A stretch of 64,000 nt of DNA, taken from positions 124,001 to 188,000 of the forward strand of contig JALCPP010000003.1 of assembly GCA_022650485.1 (NCBI GenBank), given 5' to 3'. A model generated the notes under the pieces. The model was not told the DNA's origin. It saw only the letters and a program-made list of their open reading frames with translations, and did no database searches. Position 1 is the first letter of the stretch. Every line of letters begins with the position of its first letter. Both the position numbers and the translations under genes were made by a program. Of the stretch, positions 29,282-37,215 are shown one piece after another. This DNA comes from Oscillospiraceae bacterium (GTDB taxonomy: Bacteria > Bacillota > Clostridia > Oscillospirales > Acutalibacteraceae).

Positions 29282-29626
29282 ATGACGGTAGAAAAGCTGT
29301 GCAAAGCACTGGGCGGTACTGTTGTATCGGGGGGGGCGGCAATGAACGAAAACGTGACCGGATACTACTGCGGAGATCTGCTCAGCCGGGTGATGGCCAA
29401 TGCCCCGAAAGGCTGCGCCTGGATTACCGTAATGGGAAATGTAAACGCGGTTGCGGTGGCGCTGATGGCGGAAGCCGCCTGTATTCTGCTTGCGGAAAAT
29501 GTCAATCCGGACCCGGACGCGGTGGAAAAAGCCCGTGAAAAGAACATTGCTGTGCTGTGCTGCGGGCGCACTGCCGGTGAACTGGCGGTTGCGGTACACG
29601 AGGCTCTCTGCCATGAGCAGCCCTAG
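29282..29626 (+). CDS. DRTGG-domain protein (second of two)
   Basis: A 114-residue single-domain protein: VEKLCKALGGTVVSGGAAMNENVTGYYCGDLLSRVM, AWITVMGNVNAVAVALMAEAACILLAEN and IAVLCCGRTAGELAVAV. This matches the HPr-kinase N-terminal-like (DRTGG) fold, with no kinase domain. An AAGGAGG site precedes it. Its position between the sensory hydrogenase and the PHP protein, with another DRTGG gene at the head of the operon, points to two linked ligand sensors. Confidence 0.78.
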   Translation: MTVEKLCKALGGTVVSGGAAMNENVTGYYCGDLLSRVMANAPKGCAWITVMGNVNAVAVALMAEAACILLAENVNPDPDAVEKAREKNIAVLCCGRTAGELAVAVHEALCHEQP

Positions 29627-30410
29627 AAGATTTTATTATGACCTGCACATCCACTCCTGTCTTTCCCCTTGCGCCGACCCGGATATGACCCCCTGCAACA
29701 TTGCAGGCATGGCATTTTTAAAGGGCCTTGACGTCATTGCCGTCACAGACCACAACAGCTGCCTGAACTGTGCGGCGGCAATGGAAGCAGGCGCCCGGTA
29801 CGGAATTCTGGTTCTGCCGGGGATGGAGCTTTGCACACAGGAAAATATTCATGTCATCTGCCTGTTTGAAACGCTGACGGCGGCCTTGCTCTGTTCCGCC
29901 AAGGTGCGTTCCCTTTTGCCTCCTGTTCCGAATCGGCCGGATATTTTCGGCAGTCAGGTCATAATGGATTCCCGTGACACGGTCAAGGGTCATGAAGAGA
30001 TTTTTTTGCTCGGAGCGGCAGACCTCCGATTCGACCGGGTCGCTCAGCTGATAAAATCCTTTGGCGGCGCGGCGTTTCCCGCACATCTTGACCGCCAGGC
30101 ATTCGGCGCTCTTGGCGTTCTCGGTGTTTTTCCTCCTGACGCAGGTTACTCTGCGCTGGAGGTTTCCTCCTCCTGCGACCGAAATCTTTTTTTCAGCAAG
30201 CACGCGGAACTGCAAAGGTACCGGGTACTGTACAATTCGGATGCCCACCGGCTCGGGGAAATCAGCGAGCGGGAAAACACGTTTGCTCTGCCCGAACTTT
30301 CCCCTCGCGCGGTGCTGGAATATCTTACTCCGGCTGGTCTTGATTCAGCACGGGTTTCCATGCAGGAACGGTCTGACCCTTTACAGATTCAAGAGGAACA
30401 GGGGAGATAA
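29613..30410 (+). CDS. PHP-domain metal-dependent phosphoesterase
   Basis: About 265 residues starting at ATG 29613, overlapping the DRTGG stop by 14 bases. PHP metal-site motifs are present: DLHIHSCLSPC at the N-terminus, VTDHN near residue 48, PAHLDR near 165 and NSDAH near 215. The fold hydrolyses phosphoesters in histidinol phosphatase, polymerase and 3',5'-nucleotide phosphatase (TrpH) relatives. A regulatory phosphatase acting with the RsbW-like kinase is a reasonable guess, not shown by sequence. Confidence 0.87.
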   Translation: MSSPRRFYYDLHIHSCLSPCADPDMTPCNIAGMAFLKGLDVIAVTDHNSCLNCAAAMEAGARYGILVLPGMELCTQENIHVICLFETLTAALLCSAKVRSLLPPVPNRPDIFGSQVIMDSRDTVKGHEEIFLLGAADLRFDRVAQLIKSFGGAAFPAHLDRQAFGALGVLGVFPPDAGYSALEVSSSCDRNLFFSKHAELQRYRVLYNSDAHRLGEISERENTFALPELSPRAVLEYLTPAGLDSARVSMQERSDPLQIQEEQGR

Positions 30411-30772
30411 GAAAAATGAATACAAAGCCTATCTGAACCGGCGGTATGGACGGAGCAGCGTTTCCGCACGTTATCTCGTTTCGGTATGTTTACGCAGTCG
30501 ATCTTTAATCTGCCAGAGCGGTACCGGCAGCTTGTCAATGAAAAAAACGGCTCAGGCAGGTTGCTGACAGGCAGATACAATCGGTCTTCGGTGATTTTTG
30601 AACTGATTGCCGCATGGGTGATTGCATTTGCTTCTGGTATGGCGTATTCTATTTAAAACAGGGTTATCAGCACGAAACATGATTGAGCGGTAGGTTTGAA
30701 CTTTGAAGGTTGTCTGCACTTGTGTAAAGAAAATTTGATTCGATTATTTATGTTTTGATATTGGAGTTTTTT
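30411..30772. other. Gap after the PHP gene with a doubtful small frame
   Basis: About 360 bases. The only coding hint is a 56-codon frame at 30486-30656, listed separately. No clear terminator follows the PHP gene. From here the sequence turns AT-richer and less orderly, suggesting an accessory junction. Confidence 0.45.
30486..30656 (+). CDS. Possible 56-residue membrane peptide
   Basis: The frame begins MFTQSIFNLPERYRQL, has a charged middle and ends with a hydrophobic helix (VIFELIAAWVIAFASGMAY). No ribosome site is visible before the ATG, and the frame stays open upstream back to about 30420. It may be a gene fragment. No family recognised. Confidence 0.25.
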   Translation: MFTQSIFNLPERYRQLVNEKNGSGRLLTGRYNRSSVIFELIAAWVIAFASGMAYSI

Positions 30773-31714
30773 ATGGAAAATTATAATAAAAAGATACAAC
30801 TTCTTCGACGGCAGGCTGAACAAAAAAATCACGAAGAGTCCAAGTTAAGAGAATTGTACATGCAACGCGAGTCTTTGAGTGCCAAAATTGATATGCTTCG
30901 AAAAGATAAGGTGGATGAACAAGCCGATGTTGATTGTCTGAAAGGCCATAGTTTAGCGGCTTTCTTCTATGAAGTCATTGGCAAGATGGATGAAAAGTTG
31001 GACCAAGAGCGCAAAGAAGCCTATGCTGCCAGCGTCAAGTATGATGTCGCCGCGCGTGAACTTTCTGCGGTCCAAGAAGATATCAAACGCTGCGAATCAG
31101 AGCTGGTTAAACTGCGGGGATGCGAACAGCAATATAAGCAAATGCTGAAGGATAAGCTTGAAGCGATTAAATCCCTCGGCACTCAAGATGCAGAGAAAAT
31201 CCTTCAGGCTGAGAAACGTCTGTCTTATCTGGAAAGGCAGATGAAAGAAATCAAAGAGGCGCTTGGGGCCGGTCAGGAGGCACTTGAGACTACCGATGGT
31301 ATTTTGTCCAGCCTTGATCGTGCGGAAGGCTGGGGTACTTGGGATTTGTTGGGTGGAGGGCTTCTGTCAGATGTGGAAAAACATAGCCATTTGGATGAAG
31401 CCCAGCAGCAGGTTGAGTGTCTGCAGGTACAACTGCGTCGTTTTAAAACAGAGCTGACCGATGTGACGGTGTACACGGATATACAGGTTAGTATTGATGG
31501 CTTTTTACGCTTTGCGGACTATTTTTTTGACGGGCTGTTTACAGATTGGGCTGTGCTGGATAAAATCAATCAGTCCCAAGCTCAGGTACAGGAGACCAAA
31601 CGCCAAATTGAGCATGTCATAAGCCGTTTAACCGCGATGCTCAGTGAGGCTGATAAAAGCTTTGAAAATGAAAAAACAGTGCTCAATGATTTGATTGTAA
31701 AGGCAGCGATATAA
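30773..31714 (+). CDS. Coiled-coil protein of unknown function
   Basis: 313 residues, mostly long coiled coil (about 1-175 and 215-310), rich in Lys, Glu and Gln. A less regular centre contains GWGTWDLLGGGLLSDVEKHSHLDEAQ. There is no signal peptide or membrane segment, so it should be cytosolic. ATG 30773 lies 6 bases after GGAG. No enzymatic motif recognised. It precedes a GNAT gene by 18 bp and may share its transcript. Confidence 0.75.
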   Translation: MENYNKKIQLLRRQAEQKNHEESKLRELYMQRESLSAKIDMLRKDKVDEQADVDCLKGHSLAAFFYEVIGKMDEKLDQERKEAYAASVKYDVAARELSAVQEDIKRCESELVKLRGCEQQYKQMLKDKLEAIKSLGTQDAEKILQAEKRLSYLERQMKEIKEALGAGQEALETTDGILSSLDRAEGWGTWDLLGGGLLSDVEKHSHLDEAQQQVECLQVQLRRFKTELTDVTVYTDIQVSIDGFLRFADYFFDGLFTDWAVLDKINQSQAQVQETKRQIEHVISRLTAMLSEADKSFENEKTVLNDLIVKAAI

Positions 31715-31732
31715 GACAGAGGAAACATTAAA

Positions 31733-32263
31733 ATGAGAGAAATTAAGTTAATGAAGCCATCTGCAGAGTATGCGGAGAAAATTGCGGAATATAGAGCGGA
31801 ATTTCCTGCTGAACGTAGAAGAGTTACATATGACCCAAGCAGAATTCCAGGTATGGATTATCTTGAAAAGTACGACAATGTACTTGATTGGTTTCAGTTT
31901 TGCAAAACTATGTCTGATAAATTAACTTGGTATATGGCATTTCGTGAAGGCGACAGTAAGATTGTCGGTTTCATTATTTTTCGTCACAAGCTCGAATATG
32001 ATGATGATGATATTGAGTTTGCCTCAAACTTCGGCTATTCGGTTCGCCCAAGCGAACGTGGTAAAGGGTATGCAAAAGAGCAGTTGCGGCTTGGCTTGCA
32101 GAAAGCAAAAGCATTCGGACTTGATCAAGTGCGAATGATTTGTCGTGATAGAAACATTGGCAGCAATAAAACAATTCTTGCCAACGGCGGTGTGTATGTT
32201 GACACGATTTATGGTGAGGAATCAGGATTGAATATTAATCGTTACGATATTCAGATAAAATGA
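31733..32263 (+). CDS. GNAT-family N-acetyltransferase
   Basis: A 176-residue acetyltransferase. The acetyl-CoA loop reads GYSVRPSERGKGYAKEQL (R-x-x-G-K-G-Y type), followed by CRDRNIGSNKTILANGG, the usual C-terminal GNAT motif. The N-terminus (MREIKLMKPSAEYAEKIAEYRAEF) matches the widespread family annotated only as GNAT acetyltransferase. The acceptor is unknown. AGAGGAAAC precedes the ATG. Confidence 0.88.
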   Translation: MREIKLMKPSAEYAEKIAEYRAEFPAERRRVTYDPSRIPGMDYLEKYDNVLDWFQFCKTMSDKLTWYMAFREGDSKIVGFIIFRHKLEYDDDDIEFASNFGYSVRPSERGKGYAKEQLRLGLQKAKAFGLDQVRMICRDRNIGSNKTILANGGVYVDTIYGEESGLNINRYDIQIK

Positions 32264-32362
32264 CAGTCCGATGATTGATATAACGGGCAGGCGTAAATCA
32301 TATGGCGATCGCACAGCGGTGCTGTTTGAGCGCAACATGGCCTTTTATTTTCATTAAATGAC

Positions 32363-32406
32363 ATAATCCCCACAAGAGCCTTTAGAATTGCTCTTGTGGG
32401 GATTAT
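32363..32406 (+). terminator. Terminator after the GNAT gene
   Basis: Perfect 17-bp stem (32363-32379 with 32390-32406), 10-base loop, short T-rich tail. It isolates the GNAT transcript from the downstream XRE promoter. Confidence 0.85.
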
Positions 32407-32440
32407 TCTTTACGACGGGATAAAAAAACTAGAAATACAA

Positions 32441-32482
32441 ATGCAATATATAATTGACATTATGCAATGTATAATGTATAAT
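32441..32482 (+). promoter_or_regulatory. Promoter with two direct repeats before the XRE regulator
   Basis: TTGACA (32454-32459) and TATAAT (32477-32482) are perfect boxes 17 bases apart. A 14-base repeat, ATGCAATATATAAT at 32441-32454 and ATGCAATGTATAAT at 32462-32475, recurs 21 bases apart. It flanks the -35 box and fills the spacer. This is a good candidate operator for the XRE protein encoded just downstream. Confidence 0.75.
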
Positions 32483-32505
32483 ATGACTATCAAAGGGGGC
32501 ATTCC

Positions 32506-32706
32506 ATGAAAAACAAGAGAATGAAGATTGCCCGAATGGAAGTCGATATGAAGCAAGAGGATTTGGCAAAGGCCGTAGGCGTTACCCGCCAAACAATCGG
32601 GCTGATAGAATCAGGGGAATATAACCCCACGCTAAATCTTTGTATAGCAATTTGCAGGGCGCTTGATAAAACTTTAAATGATTTATTTTGGGAGGAATCA
32701 AAATGA
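32506..32706 (+). CDS. XRE-family helix-turn-helix regulator (YozG/SinR-like mini-repressor)
   Basis: A 66-residue single HTH domain: RMEVDMKQEDLAKAVGVTRQTIGLIESGEYNPTLNLCIAICRALDKTLNDLFW. The size and final NDLFW match small repressors paired with membrane proteins. AAAGGGGG precedes the ATG. Its stop overlaps the next gene's start (ATGA). Autoregulation through the upstream repeats is likely. Confidence 0.9.
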   Translation: MKNKRMKIARMEVDMKQEDLAKAVGVTRQTIGLIESGEYNPTLNLCIAICRALDKTLNDLFWEESK

Positions 32707-33194
32707 AAAAGCGAAATGCGCAAGACGAAAGAATTGTGGCGCAACGCCGTAAAATAAATAGCGAAGCTTACGGAATCTTAATGCTCGCGCTTCTCTGTTC
32801 AATGCTCGTACAGCAGTTCCTGCTGAATGCTCCGTTTCAGCAATATGCCGGTGAACTGATCTGTTTCTTTGGAGTGTTCCTTTATGTAATCATACGGCAC
32901 TTAACCTTAGGAATCGACCTATACGGCGAAGGAAAACGGTCTAAAACCTTCCTTTTTATAAACAGTATTGTGACCGGAACGGTAGTAACAGTGATTAACG
33001 GTGTTTTAAACTATATGCAGTATGCGGAAAAATATAAGGCAGATGGTCTGGGCCCTTTTATTGCCGTGCTTGGGGTTACTTTTATCAGTGCAGCCGCCGC
33101 GGCTTTTGTCGTACTGTCCGGCCTTCATTATCTGAACAACAAAAAACAGGCAAAAATTCAAAAAGAGTTAGACGCCAAAGAACAGAATGAATAG
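32703..33194 (+). CDS. DUF6773-like four-helix membrane protein
   Basis: About 163 residues with four hydrophobic helices (roughly 24-43, 50-66, 80-100, 115-138) and charged ends (N-terminal KKRNAQDERIVAQRRK, C-terminal KKQAKIQKELDAKEQ). GGAGG precedes the ATG at 32703. It is translationally coupled to the XRE regulator. Such pairs are common in Firmicutes; the membrane partner's role is not known. Confidence 0.75.
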   Translation: MKKRNAQDERIVAQRRKINSEAYGILMLALLCSMLVQQFLLNAPFQQYAGELICFFGVFLYVIIRHLTLGIDLYGEGKRSKTFLFINSIVTGTVVTVINGVLNYMQYAEKYKADGLGPFIAVLGVTFISAAAAAFVVLSGLHYLNNKKQAKIQKELDAKEQNE

Positions 33195-33236
33195 CGGTAC
33201 ATTCATATTTATGATGATAGAAAGGAACCCGGATAC

Positions 33237-33965
33237 ATGAAATTGATTGTGATTCGCCATGGAGATCCAGACTATTCTATTGATTCCCTCACGGAAAAAG
33301 GATGGAGGGAAGCGGAATTGTTATCCCGCCGGCTGGTTGGCATGGATATCAAGGCATTTTACCTTTCACCGCTGGGCAGGGCGAAAGATACGGCATCCAT
33401 TACATTGAAAAAAATGAATCGTCGTGCTGTGATTCTTCCATGGCTCAGGGAATTCCAAGCACCGATTACCGACGAAAGGACGGGAGAAAAACGGATCCCT
33501 TGGGATTGGCTTCCTTCGGAATGGACCCGGGTGGATGAGTACTACGACCAGAATCTTTGGCATACTACCCCGATTATGCGGGCGGGTCATGTGGGAAAAG
33601 AAGCGGCACGGGTATACGCCGGTCTTGATGAACTGCTTAAAGTGCACGGATATGAGCGGGAAGGGCGGCTGTATCGTGCGGTTTGCCCAAACAAAGACAC
33701 CGTTATCCTGTTTTGTCATTTTGGTGTGGAATGTGTCATGCTGGGGCATTTAATCGGTGTTTCGCCTATGGTCCTTTGGCATGGAATGTGTGCCGCCCCC
33801 GCTTCTGTGACAACGCTGGTGACGGAAGAACGCCGAAAGGGCGTCGCTCTTTTTCGCATCAATTCTTTCGGTGATATTTCCCATTTGTATGCGGCGGGGG
33901 AAGAACCGTCCTTCGCGGCCAGATTCTGTGAAACATTTGATGAGGCAGACCAGCGCCACGATTAG
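33237..33965 (+). CDS. Histidine phosphatase family protein
   Basis: A 242-residue phosphoglycerate-mutase-fold protein. The phosphohistidine motif RHG is at residues 7-9 (MKLIVIRHGDPDY), the second arginine motif is YLSPLGRAKDTA near 42, and the second histidine is in LFCHFGVE near 161. The long insert (about 70-120) sets it apart from glycolytic mutase. It acts on an unknown phosphoester in the cytoplasm. GAAAGGAAC precedes the ATG. Confidence 0.9.
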   Translation: MKLIVIRHGDPDYSIDSLTEKGWREAELLSRRLVGMDIKAFYLSPLGRAKDTASITLKKMNRRAVILPWLREFQAPITDERTGEKRIPWDWLPSEWTRVDEYYDQNLWHTTPIMRAGHVGKEAARVYAGLDELLKVHGYEREGRLYRAVCPNKDTVILFCHFGVECVMLGHLIGVSPMVLWHGMCAAPASVTTLVTEERRKGVALFRINSFGDISHLYAAGEEPSFAARFCETFDEADQRHD

Positions 33966-34031
33966 GCCGGCGTGAGAATGTACTGCAATTTAAGTGATTA
34001 GAACCGATTCAAATACCCTGAATCAGCTGAA

Positions 34032-34062
34032 AGCCCCAGCATGCAATCTGCGTGCTGGGGCT
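34032..34062 (+). terminator. Terminator-like hairpin after the histidine phosphatase
   Basis: Perfect 10-bp GC-rich stem (34032-34041 with 34053-34062), then CTTGTCTATTTT. The T-run is weak but the location is right. Confidence 0.7.
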
Positions 34063-34424
34063 CTTGTCTATTTTCCATGCAAGCTTTTTACAGGAAGGCG
34101 GGAAGTGGCGCACCAGGCTTGAAGGTATTTTTCATGATCCGTTGTGTAATATTTTCATATTGCCATCTGTAAAAAGTTCGTATAAAATGAAAAACATGGT
34201 CCTGTTTTATAGAAAGTGGACCAAACCGGTTATGTGTGATAATTAATTTTGACCACGCGGTGAAAATCGAACAGGAGATTTTCCGGCAAGATCGGCAGTG
34301 CAGGTTGCGAAGCTTCCGATGGGGGCTTTAGTGGAAATAGAAGCAGTAGCGGTTCGCGCGGAGTCTAAGTAAACTGGGGCGGAACATATACAGAATGGAT
34401 TGTATCAAGAAAGGATGAACTGTT
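34063..34424 (+). promoter_or_regulatory. Promoter and structured leader before the cysteine desulfidase gene
   Basis: TTGCCA (34160-34165) and TAAAAT (34183-34188), 17 bases apart, would give a leader of about 230 bases. Within it at least two hairpins form: GAAAATC with GATTTTC (around 34262-34285), and ATCGG with CCGAT (around 34290-34320). No known riboswitch consensus was recognised. No reading frame in this stretch is convincing. Confidence 0.5.
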
Positions 34425-35729
34425 GTGATGAATAAGCAAAAGGTAATTGATATTCTGAACAGCGAAATGGAATTAGCAACCGGGTGTACCGAGCCTGCGG
34501 CGATTGCTTTTACCGCTGCTGTGGCTGCTCACCATCTGAATGGAGAAAAGGTGAAAAGCATCCACACGCTTGCAAGTGGAAATATGATTAAGAATGCGAT
34601 GGCCGCAGGCATTCCCGGAACCCACTATACAGGCATGGAATATGCTGCCGCAATCGGTGCTATTGGCGGGAATCCGGAAAAAAAGCTGCAGGTGATCACT
34701 GGGGTTGATTCGTCTGTTTACTCTAAAGCACAAGAGCTTGTACAATCGGGCAGCGTTACCGTTGAAGTGGCCCATACCTCTGAAAAACTTTACGTTGACA
34801 TTCAGGTCCAGGGAGAAAAACATTCCGCAAAGGCGGTCATTTCCGGGGCGCACACGAATGTTGTGCTGATTCAGGAAGATGGAAAAACGGTTTTTGAAAA
34901 TAAGGGCAAAACAACGTCTGCTGCGGGCATTGGTCCGGAAGAGATTCACCGTACCCTGTCTGTTCAGAAAATTTATGAATTTGTAGGAAAGATGGATCCG
35001 GTTAACGACCCCTTGGATATTATACGGCAAAGCATCTCTGTCAACACGGCTATTTCTGAGGAAGGCCTGAAAAACGATTATGGGCTGAAAATCGGAAAAG
35101 CGCTTCGGGAAGAGAAGGAAAAAGGCATTGTTGGCGACGATATGGTAACCAATGCCGTTACTGTGACCACGGCTGCCGCAGATGCAAGAATGGCAGGCGC
35201 GCCCTTTGCGGTAGTTAGTAATTCCGGAAGCGGAAATCAGGGGATTACCACGACCATGCCGGTCGTCGCAGCCGCAAAATGGCTGAAATCCGGGGAAGAT
35301 AAGATGATTCGAGCCGTTACATTGAGTAATCTGGTAGCCATTTATATTAAATCAAAGTTCGGAAGGCTGTCGGCACTATGCGGAGCGACGGTAGCCGGGA
35401 CCGGGGCGGCCTGCGGAATCACCTATTTGCTGGGCGGTGACCTGAAGGCAATTGAATATGCCATTCAGAATATGATCGGCAACGTAACTGGAATGCTGTG
35501 CGACGGGGCCAAGGCGGACTGTGCGTTAAAAATCAGCACCTGCACCAATGCCGCGATTCAGTCGGCTTATATGGCGATGAAGGGGTTACGCGTTCAGAAA
35601 ACGGACGGTATCGTTGAAAATGACGTTGAAAAATCCATCGACAACTTCACCGCGCTCGGCAACAAAGGCTCCGCCGCCATGGATTCCCTGGTTCTGAACA
35701 TGATGCTTCATAAAGAAAAAAACGTATAA
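34425..35729 (+). CDS. L-cysteine desulfidase / UPF0597 family (serine dehydratase alpha-like)
   Basis: A 434-residue Fe-S lyase-type protein. Conserved cysteines that carry the 4Fe-4S cluster in this family occur in ATGCTEPAA (near residue 22), TGAACGITY and LCDGAKADCALKIST. Homologues (CyuA/YhaM, archaeal CdsA) cleave L-cysteine to pyruvate, ammonia and sulfide; some act on serine. AAAGGA lies 9 bases before GTG 34425 and 12 before ATG 34428, so either may be the start. It is followed by an amino-acid symporter, a typical uptake-degradation pair. Confidence 0.88.
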   Translation: MMNKQKVIDILNSEMELATGCTEPAAIAFTAAVAAHHLNGEKVKSIHTLASGNMIKNAMAAGIPGTHYTGMEYAAAIGAIGGNPEKKLQVITGVDSSVYSKAQELVQSGSVTVEVAHTSEKLYVDIQVQGEKHSAKAVISGAHTNVVLIQEDGKTVFENKGKTTSAAGIGPEEIHRTLSVQKIYEFVGKMDPVNDPLDIIRQSISVNTAISEEGLKNDYGLKIGKALREEKEKGIVGDDMVTNAVTVTTAAADARMAGAPFAVVSNSGSGNQGITTTMPVVAAAKWLKSGEDKMIRAVTLSNLVAIYIKSKFGRLSALCGATVAGTGAACGITYLLGGDLKAIEYAIQNMIGNVTGMLCDGAKADCALKISTCTNAAIQSAYMAMKGLRVQKTDGIVENDVEKSIDNFTALGNKGSAAMDSLVLNMMLHKEKNV

Positions 35730-35830
35730 AATAATCCCTGAAAAATTGCAGTTCTTGATATTGAGCAAAAGCGGATACGAAAGATTTAATCAAAATTTAC
35801 CCCCAACCGGGGAAAAGAGGAGTGTGCGGT

Positions 35831-37021
35831 ATGAAAAGACTTTCAAGCAGTCTGCCGTTTAAACTGCTGATGGGAGTAATTGTTGGTATTATCATCGGAT
35901 TGGCCGCCAATGTGGCCGTGATGAATGTGGTTGTTACCATCAAGTATGTTCTCAGCGAAGTCATCAATTTCTGCGTTCCGCTCATTATTATCGGGTTCAT
36001 TGCGCCATCTATCACAAAGCTTGGTTCCAACGCTTCGCGCATCCTGGGATTAGCTCTGGTAATTGCTTATGTTTCTTCCATTGGCGCGGCATTTATGTCA
36101 ATGGGAGCAGGCTTTGGAATCATTCCATTCATGAATATTTCCAGCAGTGCGGAAGGACTTCAGGCATTGCCGAAAGTTGTGTTTGAGTTGTCAATTCCAC
36201 AGATTATGCCGGTTATGAGCGCACTGGTCCTCTCCGTTTTTCTGGGCCTTGCGGCTGTCTGGACAAAATCAAAAACAACAATTCAGCTGCTTGGCGAGTT
36301 TCAGAATATTGTTCTGCAGATTGTTACGAAAATCGTGATTCCGATTCTTCCCTTTTTTATTGCCGCTACATTCTGCACGCTGGCGTATACGGGCAGCATT
36401 ACAAAACAGATTCCGATTTTCCTGCAAGTCATTCTCATTGTCATGGTCGGTCACTATGTCTGGCTAACGCTTTTGTATGGGGTTGCCGGTGCTTATGCAA
36501 AGCAAAATCCCATTGAAGTCGTAAAATACTATGGCCCGGCTTATCTTACGGCGGTAGGGACCATGTCGTCCGCTGCAACGCTGGCTGTTTCTTTAAAGTG
36601 TGCTCATAAATCATCCATTCTTCGCAGCGACATGATTGATTTTGGAGTTCCGCTGTTTGCCAACATCCATTTATGCGGTTCGGTTTTGACAGAAGTGTTC
36701 TTTGTCATGACAATTTCCAAAGTCCTGTACGGGGAACTGCCGAGCGCCGCTTCCATGGTGCTGTTTTGTCTGCTTCTTGGTATTTTTGCCTTGGGAGCAC
36801 CCGGTGTGCCCGGCGGAACCGTTATGGCTTCGCTTGGCCTGATTACCGGGGTGCTTGGCTTTGATTCCACCGGAACGGCGCTGATGATGACGATCTTCGC
36901 GCTGCAGGACAGTTTCGGAACCGCCTGCAATATCACGGGTGACGGTGCGCTGACTTTGATTCTGACCTCCTATGCCAACCGGCACAAAATCAAAGAAGAG
37001 GTGCAGCAGCCGGTTCTTTAA
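35831..37021 (+). CDS. Dicarboxylate/amino acid:cation symporter (DAACS family)
   Basis: About 396 residues with eight to ten membrane helices and DAACS features: SSLPFKLLMGVIVGIIIG at the start, the serine-rich GTMSSAATLAVSL hairpin, PLFANIHLCGS, GAPGVPGGT and the GDGALTLILTSYANR tail. These proteins import glutamate, serine, threonine or related solutes with Na+ or H+. Adjacency to the cysteine desulfidase suggests cysteine or serine as substrate. ATG 35831 follows AGAGGAG at 8 bases. Confidence 0.9.
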   Translation: MKRLSSSLPFKLLMGVIVGIIIGLAANVAVMNVVVTIKYVLSEVINFCVPLIIIGFIAPSITKLGSNASRILGLALVIAYVSSIGAAFMSMGAGFGIIPFMNISSSAEGLQALPKVVFELSIPQIMPVMSALVLSVFLGLAAVWTKSKTTIQLLGEFQNIVLQIVTKIVIPILPFFIAATFCTLAYTGSITKQIPIFLQVILIVMVGHYVWLTLLYGVAGAYAKQNPIEVVKYYGPAYLTAVGTMSSAATLAVSLKCAHKSSILRSDMIDFGVPLFANIHLCGSVLTEVFFVMTISKVLYGELPSAASMVLFCLLLGIFALGAPGVPGGTVMASLGLITGVLGFDSTGTALMMTIFALQDSFGTACNITGDGALTLILTSYANRHKIKEEVQQPVL

Positions 37022-37148
37022 CGATCAGGGAGCATCATTGAATTTTTGTATCATACATAGAGATTCTTCCTCCTGTAAGAGCGGAAGATATCGTTTCGTC
37101 CGGGTTAGCAAAGCCCAGCGCCGGAAGGGCGCTTTGCCTGCAATTTGA

Positions 37149-37189
37149 AATCCCCCTGCCACCGGTTTCTCTCCTGTGGTAGGGGGATT
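37149..37189. terminator. Hairpin between convergent symporter and ECF genes
   Basis: Stem 37149-37162 with 37176-37189 (8 bp + 4 bp around a 2-base mismatch). A further GC-rich imperfect hairpin lies near 37110-37140. The T-tracts are poor on both sides; probably a bidirectional stop. Confidence 0.55.
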
Positions 37190-37215
37190 GTTGTATTCGG
37201 TTTGCAGTGCTGGTC

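Noticed and set aside
30061-30567. 168-codon frame running out of the PHP gene into the gap
   Set aside because: The first two thirds lie inside the PHP gene in another frame; the tail has no homology I recognise.
34241-34424. Known riboswitch (glycine, lysine, SAM or T-box) before the cysteine desulfidase
   Set aside because: None of the core consensus strings of these classes was visible; kept only as an unclassified structured leader.
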